Source: Hippopus hippopus
Lineage: Eukaryota; Mollusca; Bivalvia; Cardiida; Cardiidae
Direction of reading: 5' to 3'
Length of the DNA: 64,000 bases
Assembly: GCA_946811185.2 (NCBI GenBank)
Contig: OX328110.1
Coordinates: 16,732,456 to 16,796,455, forward strand
Each line of letters starts with the position of its first letter. The first letter of the stretch is position 1. Positions 1 to 11,831 of the stretch are shown one piece after another. The notes below the pieces were generated by a model, which worked only from the letters and a program-made list of their open reading frames with translations, was not told where the DNA came from and ran no database searches. Both the position numbers and the translations under genes were made by a program.

Positions 1-690
1 ATTGAAAACTTTAAAAGTCTTCTTGTTCCTAATCATAACGGCAGCAAAGTTGGCATGTAGCTTTATCTAATGAACCTCTACTAAGATTCTTCAAATTATA
101 GCCCTGGGCTCAAAATTGGCCCTGTCCTGTGGGTATATATACAAGTTTTACATAAGTATATAGTGAAAAATTAAAAAATCTTCTCATTCCTTATCAGAAG
201 GCCAAGGACTACCAGATTTTCATGTAGCTTTATCTCATGGACCTCTACCAATATTGTTCAAATTATAGCTCTTAGGTCAATTTTGGCCCTGCTCAGGCTG
301 TCACAAGTTTTACATGGGCTTACATTATAAAAACCTCAAAAATCTTCTTGACCCTAACCATATGGCATAGGGCTACCAAATTTTGCATGTATATATTTAT
401 CAAGTGGACCTCTACCACGATTCTTCTAATTACAGCCCTTGGGTCAGAACTGGCTCTGCACCACAAGTCACAATTTTTACATAAGCTCATATAGAGGCTT
501 TAATTTATATTGGCACCAAATGATGGACCTTTACCAGGATTCAAGTAATCACAGTTCTGTGGTCAAATATGGCCTCACCATGGGGTCCCAGCTTTCACAC
601 AGTCTTTTTATAGGGAGAACTTTGATAATCTTCTTGTTCGAAACCATCTGGCCTAGAATTGTAGTGTTTGGTACATATGGTTTTTACTGA
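1..690 (-). repeat. Pearl-type tandem-core element, partial, reverse orientation
   Basis: About four diverged units of roughly 165 bp. Each carries a 'gacctctacca' block, an 'aattatagccc' block and a 'caagttttacat' block, the reverse complement of the core found at 13.9-16.2 kb. The element runs off the left edge of the window, so its 3' end is not visible. The 83-codon open frame at 439-690 lies inside the repeat and is not considered coding. Confidence 0.7.
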
Positions 691-942
691 TTAGCCAGTG
701 GAGCAATACATGGTCCTCTTGTAATTTTTGAAACTGTTTTATAAGCATTATGATAAAGACTTATCACTGGTAATGAACCAGAATGAGATAATCTATGGTT
801 TGAAATACCAATCTGCAATTGATTTTAAACACAGGAAGGAACCTGATAGTACATTGTATAACTATTAAGTAAGTCATTTATTTTTTGTAACCCTTGTGCT
901 AAATACAAGATAAGACACTCTCAGTCAGTACTAAAGATACTG

Positions 943-1075
943 CAGTTTCAAAGCTGATTTTCTCAGAATAACTGGCAAAGAAGCAGACAGTATAGATCCA
1001 AGATAAGACTGCACATTCTGTTCAGTCTGATCTTGATCTAGACTATCCACATAAGCAATTTAACCTAGGTTCAGA
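943..1075. mobile_element. Family B hairpin MITE, partial
   Basis: The central hairpin is present: 'agatccaagataagactgca' is followed by an inverted partner ending 'gatcttgatctagactatcc'. The outer TTAA ends are eroded. Confidence 0.6.
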
Positions 1076-1086
1076 CCTACTTAAAT

Positions 1087-1302
1087 ATAACCCTTTACCA
1101 CAAAATTCTGAGTTATAACAACCTTCAGAAAGAAGTTTTTTGAAAGAGAGTAAATGCTGGAAACCAGCACCTTTTCCTTTTCCCACAATGTTTTCTACCC
1201 TTTAAGAGACAACTTTCTCAATTTGAATCATATGTAATATGTTATCTGCAAAAGCTTTCAGACTGGATGACTCTCAGTTGTTGTCGTTTGGTAAAGAGTT
1301 AT
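1087..1302 (-). mobile_element. Family A MITE
   Basis: The left end reads 'taaccctttaccacaaaa' and the right end 'gtttggtaaagagtta'. The central palindrome is shortened (around 1155-1190). Orientation is arbitrary: '-' marks copies whose left end is the ACACAATCC-type end. Confidence 0.75.
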
Positions 1303-1363
1303 AAAACATTGACATTTACATATATGTGGGACATACATATACATGTAGATCTTGTACATAGTG

Positions 1364-1584
1364 TTAGCCCTTTACCACACAATGCTTTTAACGACCCTGG
1401 GAAAGAAGCCTTTTGAAAACATTGTGGGAAAAAAAATGCTGGTAACCAGCATTTTCTCCTTTTCCCACAATGGTCTCTACCCTATCAAAGAAAAATTGCA
1501 CCTTTTGAGCCACACTGAAATTGTTGTCTGCAAATGCCTTCAATTCGGAAAAGGCTAAAATTTTGTCATCTGATAAAGGGTTAA
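1364..1584 (-). mobile_element. Family A MITE
   Basis: The copy has a CCCTTTACCACACAAT-type left end, a central inverted repeat (gggaaaa..atgctggtaacc / ccagcattttctccttttccc) and a right end 'ataaagggttaa'. Open frames across it are by-products of the palindrome. Confidence 0.8.
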
Positions 1585-1949
1585 GAAATGCTTATTATAG
1601 CCAAGCCGATAAAACTATCCCCATTTGAGTACTCTGATGTATGTATATAAAGAAAATAAATAAACCTTGCAAGACAGCTCGATAGTACTGTAACTTACAC
1701 GGTGCCTGTAACGTGGCCAAAATGTTAACTGACCCATAACAGGAAAAGAAAATGTGAAAAGAAAGTCTAATATACTTATCAGACACTGTATAGCAATGAA
1801 ATATGCCTCCATTAGTACAACTGGATGCATTTGATGGTATTTTACATTATGATGCCATTGAGTTTTGTTTACGCGTGGTCTCCGTAATAGGTCTTTAATT
1901 TGAAGAGTTCCATGAATGAAAATAACAAATATTGTATCTATCATTGCAG

Positions 1950-1991
1950 GAACTGGAAGAGGAAGATCAAGGTTATGAATCTAACTGCCCT
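1950..1991 (+). CDS. Small internal exon of the gene ending at 16643
   Basis: This is a 42-bp exon of 14 codons (ELEEEDQGYESNCP). It is preceded by 'atctatcattgcag' and followed by the consensus donor 'gtaagt'. Both borders are phase 0, matching the exons at 3470 and 16452, so the three can be joined without a shift. The peptide is acidic and polar, resembling a disordered linker. No family is assigned. The joining is inferred from phase, strand and order only. Confidence 0.5.
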
Positions 1992-2189
1992 GTAAGTATT
2001 ATTATTTAAATATCTGAGTTTGCAGAATCATTCGATGCCTGCTCTGCGAAAATTTATTGTGCATTGGAATCAAATTCTGTGTATTTATATTCTACATATT
2101 AATTAGATCTAGATTGTAGCGTCTTTCTCTATGATACAATTTTCAACTGTTTACCAATACTCCACTGTTTTAACCGTAGAACTGAAATT

Positions 2190-2449
2190 TGGTCTTTGAA
2201 AGTGTGGAGAGCAGTTTTGGAAAAACCTTCCTCATGGTCGTTAAGACGTGGATTTGGTAAAGAGATAAACCCTTGGCAAACAATTTTTTCCTTTAACAAC
2301 CCTGAAAAAAAGTTTTTGAAAACATTACGGGAAAAGGAGAAAATGCTGGTAACCAGTATACCCTATCAAAGACAGAGCTACATTTGATTTGTCGTCTTCA
2401 AATGCTTTACATTTGGTCAAGTCAAAATTTTGTGGTTTCGTGGGGTTAA
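2190..2449. mobile_element. Two abutting family A MITE pieces in opposite orientation
   Basis: Positions 2190-2268 are the 3' half of a copy ('ggtcgttaagacgtgg..tttggtaaagagataa'). From 2265 a second, reversed copy starts 'ataaacccttggcaaacaat' and ends 'gtttcgtggggttaa'. Half of the second copy's central palindrome is missing. Confidence 0.65.
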
Positions 2450-3018
2450 AAAAGTTTGTTTGCTGCAAGTTTGTTTCAAGAAATTATTTTAACAATTCCA
2501 CTTGTCACAGCATTTTCAACAGTCTTCTATGACAACTGCACCAACAGCAGGAATGCATAATGCAGTTCAGAAACAGAGAGATCATTCCTGTGATTATCTG
2601 TATTTGTTATAGATCTAGCAATTGTATTTGAACTGTCATGATAAGTAGATGTACAATTATTATTTCTGTCTTCAATGTTCAAAATAATGTTCAAGCATTC
2701 AAAATACAATATATTCTTGTACAATTGCATGTTTTTCTGCACTGCGTCTTGAACAAAAACTTAGGTTGCCTTGCTTGTTTTCTTATCATTAAGCGCGCAA
2801 TACTTTTCTTCATTCTTCCGTTTCCTATAATACCTGTTGCAGATACATGTAGTCTAAAAGCTTAGCTCGTAAGATTTTCCCATCAGAATTTAATTTTTTG
2901 TTGCAAAAGTACAGAAAAGCTGCTTTATATGCTACTGGTATTTACTTTCCTTGCATACAAATAGATCTAGCTATAAAAATTATGATATCCAGTATTTTTT
3001 TTTTTCAGAATCATTTAC

Positions 3019-3106
3019 CATCATTTAAGCTATATTTAATTTGTCATCTGCCAAAGCTTTCAATTTTGACAAGTCTAAAATCTTATCGTTTGGTAAAGAG
3101 TTTATT
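3019..3106 (-). mobile_element. Family A MITE, 3' fragment
   Basis: Only the terminal 88 bp remain: 'tttgtcatctgccaaagc', 'gacaagtctaaaatctta', then 'tttggtaaagagttta'. Confidence 0.6.
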
Positions 3107-3469
3107 TTAGTGATAGATGGTTTGCAGAACATTACAAGATAATTAAACACAATTCCTGTATTTTTTTTATGCTTCCTGAACAGTGCTGAATGTTACCATA
3201 CCTATATAGCATGCTGTACGCTAAGAATGTATAAGTAAGTCACAGTTATTAACAATATGGGCAAAAGATAAGTTTTTAGGTTCCTTGAATTCCTGTGATT
3301 TTTTTTTCATTTCTAAAATATAGTACCGTATAAAACTGCATTGCATTGCGCTGCTTTAGATATTGCTATCATTCCAACTGTCCTTTATTTCAGTGTAATG
3401 TGGTGTATTGCACTGTTTGTATTGTATTGTATTATTTATGTATATGGTCCATTTCACGACTACTTACAG

Positions 3470-3526
3470 GGCGATTCGCAAGACCCACAGAGAACATTCG
3501 TACAAAAAGCCACTTTAGTGATGAAA
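3470..3526 (+). CDS. Candidate small exon of the gene ending at 16643
   Basis: A 57-bp open segment lies between 'cacgactacttacag' and the donor 'gtgagt'. In phase 0 it reads GDSQDPQRTFVQKATLVMK, which keeps the phase of the exons at 1950 and 16452. A second frame (RFARPTENIRTKSHFSDES) is also open but breaks that phase. The polypyrimidine tract is weak, so the exon is tentative. Confidence 0.35.
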
Positions 3527-3618
3527 GTGAGTGATCTGACGAGATTTTTTATGCTGTTCACTAAAATTAAACATGAATCAGGCTTTTTCAAACTAAAAAC
3601 TTCACAAACTTACATCTA

Positions 3619-4074
3619 TTAACTGTTTACCAAACAACCCTGGGTTTTAACGACCCTTCGAAAAAAGCCTTTTGAAAACATTGTGGGAAAAGGAGAAAAT
3701 GCTGGTAACCAGCATTTTCTCCTTTTCCCTCAATGTTTCCTACCCTATCAAAGACAAATTTTACCATTTGAGCAACATTGAAATTGTCATCTGCAAATGC
3801 TTTCAATTTTGACCAAGGTAAAATTTTGTCGTTTGGTAAAGAGTTAACTGTTAACCAAACAGTCTCGAGTTTTAACAACCTTGAGGAAGAGGTATTTCGA
3901 AAAAATTGTGAGAAAAAAGGAGAAAATGATGGTAACCAGCATTTTCTCTTTTTCCAACAATGTATTCTACCCTTCCAAAAGTAAATTTCCATTCTTTAGT
4001 CACATTCGTTTTGAGACCTGCAAATGCTTTCAATTTGTACAGGCCTAAAGTTTTGTCGTTTGGTAAAGATTTAA
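3619..4074 (-). mobile_element. Tandem pair of family A MITEs
   Basis: Copy one runs 3619-3847 and copy two about 3851-4074, same orientation, abutting at 'gagttaactgttaacc'. Both have the central palindrome and the 'tttggtaaaga.tta' end. TTAA occurs at both outer edges and twice at the junction, as expected if a second element inserted at the TTAA of the first. Confidence 0.85.
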
Positions 4075-4536
4075 CCAGCTTCCTCAAAACCACAGATATG
4101 ATCTCCTTGTGATGTTGAATATATCTAAAACCCTCTGGTGAACCCCTCTAAGCTTTCTTGACCAAATTTTGATCTGGTAAAAACATGGCTTATACAGGCA
4201 TGGCTTTTTTTCTCAATAATTTATTTTCTCCATAATGAATTATAGTGCATGCAAACATTCTTGTCAATCATCAGTAGAGTAAAATGATCCTGAGGCGACA
4301 CTTTTCTCTAGATATTTTAAGCCAGCCCCAAAAGCTCAAGTGGTGAGTGTAGGACTTGTGAATGTCAAATCTAGGGCTACTTAAGGGTTTGGGTTTGAGC
4401 CCCAACAACCTTCTGGGGGCGTCATCCACATTGAAAACCATAGAAAAAATGGAAAATTAATCAATCTTTCTTTCTAGAGTTGGCAGAAACTTGGCCATCA
4501 TTGGTATGAATGCTTTATACATGACTATAGTGTCTC

Positions 4537-4627
4537 ATAGCCCTTTACTACACAATCCCAATTTTTAATAACCTGAGGTAGAAGGCTTTTGAATACATGG
4601 TGGGAAGAGGAGAAAATGCTGGTTCCA
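4537..4627 (-). mobile_element. Family A MITE, 5' fragment
   Basis: 'agccctttactacacaatcc' runs to 'gagaaaatgctggttcc' and then breaks off at the centre of the palindrome. Confidence 0.6.
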
Positions 4628-4831
4628 AGGATGCAATTTAACTTCAATCTGCAACAAGCTCTATTGTAGGAGAAAACAAGAGCATCTCATGTGGATGCCA
4701 TCCCTTGGCTGCAGTTGCTTTTACTGAAAATTCTAAGTCTAAAAAGGGGCATAACTGTGTCAAAAATATTTTGATAGTTACCTGCCCCTATTGTATAGGT
4801 TCCCCTTTTGATGGTGTACAACTAGTCCAAG

Positions 4832-5016
4832 TTTAGCTCTTTACCAAACGACAAAATTTTAGGCTTGTCCAAATTGAAAGCGTTTCCAGACACAAAAATA
4901 CATGTGACTGAAAAATTAAAACATGTTATGAGAAGTGCAGAAAACATGGTGGGAAAAGGAGAAAATGCTGGTTTCTCAAGGTCGTTAAAAGCAGGGATTG
5001 TGCTGTAAAGGGTTAA
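4832..5016 (+). mobile_element. Family A MITE lacking one palindrome arm
   Basis: Both ends are intact ('ctctttaccaaacgac', 'gtaaagggttaa'). The centre goes directly from 'gagaaaatgctgg' to 'tttctcaaggtcgttaaaa': one arm of the hairpin was deleted, consistent with slippage across it. Confidence 0.75.
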
Positions 5017-5749
5017 AGGAAATATCTTCAATAATGACAGGGATTTTATAAAATGTCAAAGTTTTTGCAGACAGTGCTAGGGCAATGACAATACTTCTAC
5101 ATTATCTATGAAAACAGCAGAGCAAATGAAGCATTATACAGCATAGAAATGAAAGAATAAAAGAAAAAAAAAATGTATTGTTTTCATAAGCTAAGCGCTA
5201 AAAAGGGGAAACAATGATAGTATGGCCAGGCTACGAAACCAACTGTGATGAAGACCCAAAGATATATCGCATTTTGGCACAAGCAATGAAATACAAAAGG
5301 AAGAGAAATACTTCACAATTTAGAAATACAGAATACAAATGCAAAAACACTTCTTTTTTTTTTTAATGTATTTGAACAGGAACACAAATACTTTACGATC
5401 GTATTTGAATACTTTTGAAATACTTTTGAATTTTTAGATAAATTTCATTACACCGAATGAAAATAGCATATTCCCTTGGTATCATTCTAAGACAAGAAAT
5501 GTCTATAGTAGTAGGCCAGTAGTATAAAAGGATTTTAGCAATAACCCCCCCCCACCAAAAAAAAAAGAAAACTACCAACCTACCTATGTATACTCTCAAT
5601 CTTCCATCCATTTATTATTAATTTGTTCCTTTTTCCCTTTTGTGCAGGTCATTGTTTTTCAATCTGCTCTATACTGCTTTTTATTTAAAAAAAAAATGAA
5701 TAAGCTGAATATTTCATGGAATGATGAGAAATGGCTAAACTGTGACCGA

Positions 5750-6683
5750 TTAATGGTCTAAGGGAGAAAACTCGCATTCACTTGTGTCTGAAGTTATATC
5801 AGAGTTGCATTTCTTGTTAGTACAGCCTAAAACCAAAGACGAATAAAATATGATACATATGAACGTCTTAGAGACGATCGATACAAAAACGATTTCTTTA
5901 GCCGATTTATTGGTACAATTATTATATATTCCCATGAAAGTTTAATAGATTTCCACAGTTCCAAAGAAATCACGCTAGACTAAAGAAAATGTAGTTAAAC
6001 AACATGAATGATATCTTATTACCAGACGGTAGTCTCCCTTGCATTTCAATTTGTAAACATCCGCCAAATTTCAAATTGGGAAAATAACAGTTTGTGTATG
6101 GAGATAAGACCGCACACAGTAAAGAACAGTTCATGTAAGTAATAAAACATTTGAAAATAAATCAGCAAATGGACTATAAGTTCAATTTGATCACTATGTA
6201 CATATCTAGATCATGGTTCCTTCAAAGCTTCATTCAAGATTATCGACAAATCCTGTTGACTGCAATAGATTTACCTTTAGCAGGAAGGAATACGAGAATA
6301 AACAGAATCCAGTGTGTTGATTTCAAGCTTGTGCCTTTTATCAAGTCTTTCTTGGTGACTATGTATAGTGTGTATCCAAAATAAGGTGTGAGGAAAACTT
6401 TTATCGGACCTGCTAGCAGGATCCATTTCGTGAAGGTATGTTTCTGAATACTTTAGGTGTAAGAATTCTTGTCATAATTCTCTAGGATCTTGAACATCAG
6501 GTAACAGAAATACTTTCTTTTATTTTAAAGATTTTGAATTTATTGTTGAATCTTACAGGCGATTCGTTTGGTTGAGCGTTTTTCATTTTCGCGTTCAGGG
6601 GGAGGAGAGATCGCTACTGTAAGGGAGGTCACTCCTAATAATTTTGACTAAGATTGTATGAGTTTTCTCCCTTAGACCATAAA
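5750..6683. mobile_element. TIR-bounded element of 0.93 kb, copy 1
   Basis: The left end 'ttaatggtctaagggagaaa' recurs inverted at 6660-6683 ('ttttctcccttagaccataa'), giving terminal repeats of about 23 bp. The interior has no transposase. It holds a minus-strand 61-codon frame (5750-5935) with a hydrophobic stretch, almost unchanged in the second copy at 9891-10882. Superfamily unassigned. Confidence 0.6.
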
Positions 6684-7016
6684 GATAGGAACGAATCCTA
6701 TTTGTTCAATATCATACTTGTTTTTGCGCAAGTGAAGTTGCATAATTTATCATTTAATACATAATAACCCCTTAGACAACAGACTAATTATGAAATTATG
6801 GTGGCAAGAGAAGAAATTTCTGGAAGATCTTAGAAGTAATTTATTGTTTTTGAAGTAAAGTTTCCACAAACTTTCCCAGTTGCTTACTTCAATTTAGATC
6901 TATTAGTCTTTATCTAACCAAAATGAACCCAAAGTTTCTTGCTAAAAAATTGTTTTGCGAGTTTATTACTTAATCCTGTACCAAACAAATACAGGTATAC
7001 CAGCATTCAGCTCTAG

Positions 7017-7246
7017 TTAACTCTTTACCACATGCCAAAAATGTGGACTTATCCAAACTTAAAGCATTTGCAGATAACAATTTAAATGTGACACATATGA
7101 TGTAGTTTGTCTTTGACAGGGTAGAGAACCTTGTGGGAAAAGGAGAAAGTCCTGGTTACCAGCATTTACTCCTTTTCCCACAATGTTTTCAAAATACATG
7201 TACTTCTTTCTCAATTAAAACTTGGGATAATGTGGTAAAGGGTTAA
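7017..7246 (+). mobile_element. Family A MITE
   Basis: Both ends are TTAA ('ttaactctttaccacatg', 'gtggtaaagggttaa'). The central palindrome at 7134-7185 carries a few mismatches. Confidence 0.85.
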
Positions 7247-7827
7247 AAGCATTTTATTCCTTCTCCAGCAGTGTTTTTTTTTTTTAATCTTAATTAAGAC
7301 AAATCCCATTTTATCCATATCAGATTTGTTGGCTAAGAATGCTTCAAATAATTGCAAGTCAAAAATTGTGCTGTCTACTATGAACTTATTTCTTTGCAAG
7401 GGAGAAATCATTTTATAAAGTCATCTGGGCCTTAATCACCAATCATTCATAATCTCATTCTTATAGATAAGTCTAATTTTAGATTTTAGAAAGTAATTTC
7501 TGACTAGCTTAACTGTTTAGTCAAGCCGGTCAGATGTTGTGTTTTTTATCAATTGGAAAATTATTGAGAATAAGCCTAAGAATTGCCATAAAATGATTCG
7601 TGAATAAAGGCCCAGCTGATAATGTTTAGGACATAACTGATTCTTAGACAAGTGTTGTATTGTATGAATTACTCTATAGATATCTTGTTCATGCATTGTT
7701 CTGATGATGCACACATTTTTATTACGCTGTAAGAAGTAGGTGCCTCATGCAAGTTGCTATCAATAGCTGTGTGCTTTGTTTCTTGGGAATGAACAGTAAA
7801 GTTGGTGCAAGAATATAGTGATGTGAA

Positions 7828-8055
7828 ATAACCCTTTCCCAAATGACAAATTTTAGACTCATCCAACCTGAGAGCATCTGCAGATGACAAATTCAGAATT
7901 GGTACAAATCAGCTTTAGGTCTTTAATAGGGTAGAAAACATTGTGGGAAAAGGAGAAAATGCTGGTTACCAGCATTTTCTCCTTTTCCCACAATGTTTTC
8001 AAAAGCCTTCTTTCCCAGGGCTGTGAAAACCAGGGATTGTTTGGTAAAGGGTTAA
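7828..8055 (+). mobile_element. Family A MITE, intact palindrome
   Basis: The ends are 'ataaccctttcccaaatgac' and 'gtttggtaaagggttaa'. The centre at about 7937-7998 is an almost perfect inverted repeat pivoting on GGTTACC. Sequence from its right-hand TTAA continues directly into a family B element. Confidence 0.85.
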
Positions 8056-8258
8056 CCCATATAGAGTGCTGAACAAATTCAACAGACATAGTCATTTTTA
8101 ATCTAGAATAAGACTAATATCAGTACACTGTCAAGGTTGCCTTTGTCCAAAATGTCTCAGCAAAGAAGACAGTGTAGATCAGAGATCAGACTGCATGTTT
8201 TGTGCAGTCTGATCTTGATCTACCCTGGCAGAAGAGGCAATTTAAGTTGTGAAAGGTG
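8055..8258. mobile_element. Family B hairpin MITE
   Basis: It begins 'acccatatagagtgctgaac' at the TTAA shared with the preceding MITE. It contains 'agatcagactgcatgttttg' with its inverted partner 'gcagtctgatcttgatctac'. Confidence 0.65.
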
Positions 8259-8410
8259 CTTAATTCTTTACTACAAAATTTTAGACATGTCCAAATTGCA
8301 AGCATTAGAGACAATGATATGAATGAGTTCAAATGATGGTATTGGTCTTTGAAATACGTAGTGGGAAACTTTGTAGGAAAAATTCAGGTTCCTTTTCCTA
8401 CAATCAGTGT
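8259..8410 (+). mobile_element. Degenerate family A MITE
   Basis: 'ttaattctttactacaaaat' at the left, 'gacatgtccaaattgcaagc' inside and a decayed palindrome. The right half is missing. Confidence 0.5.
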
Positions 8411-9890
8411 TTCGCCCAGAGCGTGTTACTTGCGTTTTTGACTCAATGATTTCTTTGCTGACGCACTGAAATTTGTCATGTGTGTCTTTTCTGACGCAGT
8501 AAAAAATATCCGTTCAATCAAAACAGAATTTTATAATGCAAACCGTGACGTGGAGGCAAAATACTAAAGGGCAAAATAAGGTTCCTATATGCAGAGAGAG
8601 AAGATTTCGTACGCCATGATTATTTATATTGAGAGTTTATGATACCTTGCCCAGTGTCTGAAACTGATTTTATTATAAATTACAAAAAAATATCTGCCTG
8701 TACTGCACAAAAAAGGATTAAAGAACACGAATCGCTACCAACTGGCATCTGTCAGACACAGTCACACATTTGAAGCCCCATTTAGTAATAAATAACTAGG
8801 TACGGAATAACTATAAGATGGTCAATTTTGTTGCTGGGCTTTAAACACGTATGGGAGTGTATTCTAGAAGCTTTCCAAAAAAGAATAGCAGATGAACCAA
8901 AAAAAGAAACAGAAAGGATTCGCAGACTGTTTTGCTGTCCCTTCCACAAGTAAACACCTCGAAAAGGTGAAACAAGAAAAACCAACAAAAGCAACAAATA
9001 TCAAATCTTGTCTTGTCAGACAAAGTTCTGGTTGCGAGTAAATGGAGTCACAGGGAAAGGTCCAAAAACATGAATTTAAGTAGCTTTTAAATGGCATTTA
9101 AAAAAGTGACCCTCAAGTTTTTTGTATGACCTGCAAAAATTAGGAATAGGGGTCATAAATGACCCTCAAAAATTTGAAGCTGGCAGAAACACTGTACAAT
9201 GCGTATAAATATCTTCAATAATGACAGAGATATTATAAAATGTCAAAATTTTTGCATGACAACAATGCAGACAATGCCAGGGTAATCAGAATACTTCTAT
9301 GTTATCTATGAAAACAGCCAAGTTAATGAAGCAAAGGGAAAAAAATGTATTGTTTTCATAAGTGCTAAAAAAGGGCAAACAAGGATAATATGGCCAGGTT
9401 CTGAAATCAAAGACATATCGCATTTTAGCACATGCAATGAAACATAAAAGGAAGAGAACTATTTCACAATTTAGAAATACAGAATACAAATGCAAAAACA
9501 CTTTTAAACGTTTTTTTTTTTTTTTAATGTATTTGAATAGATATACAGATACTTTACAATCGTATTTGAATACTACTGGAATACTTTTGAATTTTTATCT
9601 AAATTTCATTACATTGAATGAAAATAGCATATTCCCTTACAAGACAATAAATGTCTATAGTAGTAGACCAGTAGTATTAAAGCATTTGGGAAATAACCCC
9701 CCAAAAAACCTACCAACCTATGTATACTTCAATCTTCCATCCATCCATTATTAATTTGTTCCTCTTTTCCTATTGTGCAGGTCATTGTTTTTCGTTCATT
9801 CTGCTCTATACTGCTTTTTATTTAAAAAAAGACAGAAAATGAATAAGCTGAATATTTCAAGAAATTGTGAGAAATTGCTAAACTGACCGA

Positions 9891-10882
9891 TTAATGGTCT
9901 AAGGGAGAAAACTCGCATTCACTTGTGTCTGAAGTTATATTAGAGTTGCAGTTCTTGTTAGTACAGCCTAAAACCAAAGACGAATAAAATATGATACATA
10001 TGAACGTCTTAGAGACGATCGATATAAAAACGATTTCTTTAGCCGATTTAGTATACTTATTATATATTCCCATGAAAGTTTAGTAGATGTCTACAGTTCT
10101 AAAAGAAAACGCGATAGCAGACTTAGAAAAGGTAGTTGAATAACATGAATGATATCTTATCACCAGATGGTAGTCTCCCTTGCATTTCAATTTGTAAACA
10201 TCCGCCAAATTTCAAAATGGGAAAATAACAGTTTGTGTATCGAGATAAGACCGCACACAGTAAAGAACAGTTAATGTAAGTAGTAAAACTTTTGAAAATA
10301 AATCAGCAACTAGGCTATAAGTTTAATTCGATTACCAGAAGAATCCCTTGAAGTTAGAAAAAATATGTATATCTAGGTCATGGCTTCATTCAAGGTTATC
10401 GATAAATACCGTTAACTAATCAGAATTCAAAAGATCTACCTTTAGCAGGAAGGAATACGAGAATAAACAGAATCCGGTTTATAGATTTCTTGAAAGCTTG
10501 TGCCTTATAGGATCCTTCTTGGTTATTATGTATAGTGTGTATCCAAAATAAGGTGTGAGGAAAAAAAATTATCGGGCCTGCCATAAGGATCCATTTCATG
10601 CAGGCCTAGATATATTTTTAACCGAATATGTACAGCTAACTTTAGGTGGACATCATAATTAAAGCTATCTTGTCATAATTCTCTAGAATCTTGAATATCA
10701 GATAACAGAAATTCTTATATTTTAAGAAGAATTTATTGTTGATTCTACAGGCGATTCAATTGGTTGAGAATTTATCATATTCGCGTCTATGGGGAGGAAG
10801 GAGATATCGCCACTGTAAGGGAGGTCACTCCTAATAATTTTTACTTTTAATATTGTATGAATTTTCTCCCTTAGACCATAAA
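9891..10882. mobile_element. TIR-bounded element, copy 2
   Basis: 'ttaatggtctaagggagaaa' at the left, inverted at 10861-10882. It holds the 60-codon minus-strand counterpart (9891-10073) of the frame at 5750-5935. Homology with copy 1 continues past both TIRs, so this copy arose by duplication of the region, not by independent transposition. Confidence 0.6.
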
Positions 10883-11478
10883 ATGAAGAAAGAATCCTAT
10901 TTGTTCACGAACTCATACTTGTTTGATAAAAGTGAAATTCAATAATTTATCTCTCAATACATGATAACCACTATGACAACAGACTGCTTACGAAATTATG
11001 GTGACAAAAGAAGAAATTCCTGGAAGATCTTAGAAGTAATTTATTGTTTTTGAAGTAAAGTTTTCACAAACTTTCACAGTTGTTTACTTCAATTTATATT
11101 GATTGTCTATTATCTGACCAGAATGAACCTAAAGTTTCTTGCTAGAAATTTGTTTTTTGAGTTCATTAGCATACATAATCCTTTACCAAACAAAACTGTG
11201 TTTCTTTGACCCTGAGGGAGCGGGGTCACTTTTTACATGAAGTTCATTTCACAAAAATAAATAGTGAAAAATGAACTTTCTGATCAAATTATATAACCAC
11301 TGTCAAACAAGTTTTATATATGGGTAGAATGTCTAGATTTTGAATGTATTGCTCACCTGTTTTATGAGAGTCATACATTTACGGGAGACCATTGTCTTGT
11401 CCCATCTTTCTGTGAAACATAACCATCATGACAAGGCTCTTCTGTTTCTTGAAAACCTGATAGTATTCTTTTGTTTGG

Positions 11479-11532
11479 ACATACATACATACATACATAC
11501 ATAAATACCTAAATACATACATACGTACATAT
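11479..11532. repeat. ATAC/CATA microsatellite
   Basis: An imperfect run of 'cata' repeats with a few interruptions (aaat, cgta). It lies in the part of copy 2 that is missing from copy 1. Confidence 0.9.
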
Positions 11533-11603
11533 GTTAGTTGTCTCGAAATGTCAACAGGGGAACATGAAATAGATCTACTTAATTGTGAGCATACGAGTGC
11601 TTC

Positions 11604-11831
11604 TTAACCTTAACCACACAATCCTGAGTTTTAATGACCCTGAGAAGTAGGCCTTTTGAAATCATTGTGGGAAAAGGAGAAAATGCTGGTAACCAGCATT
11701 TTCTCCTTTTCCCACAATGTTTTCTAGACTGTCTGATACAAATCCCATCATTTGTGCCATATAAATTTTGTCGTCTGCAAGTGCTTTCAAATTGGGCCCG
11801 TCTAAAATATTGTCATTTGGGAAAGAGTTAA
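11604..11831 (-). mobile_element. Family A MITE
   Basis: TTAA at both ends ('ttaaccttaaccacacaatc', 'tttgggaaagagttaa'). The central palindrome at 11669-11719 is near perfect around GGTAACC. Confidence 0.85.

Larger units (their letters stand above)
5029..8360. repeat. Segmental duplication, copy 1
   Basis: Similar to 9207-13015 in the same order and orientation. Anchors include 'atcttcaataatgacag' (5029 / 9210), 'ggaagagaa..ttcacaatttagaaatacag' (5300 / 9450), 'caatctgctctatactgctttttat' type sequence (5660 / 9800), the TIR element (5750-6683 / 9891-10882), 'atttattgtttttgaagtaaag' type sequence (6840 / 11040) and 'tgttctgatgatgcacac' (7697 / 12168). It contains family A and B MITEs. No gene was found in it. 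Confidence 0.8.
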
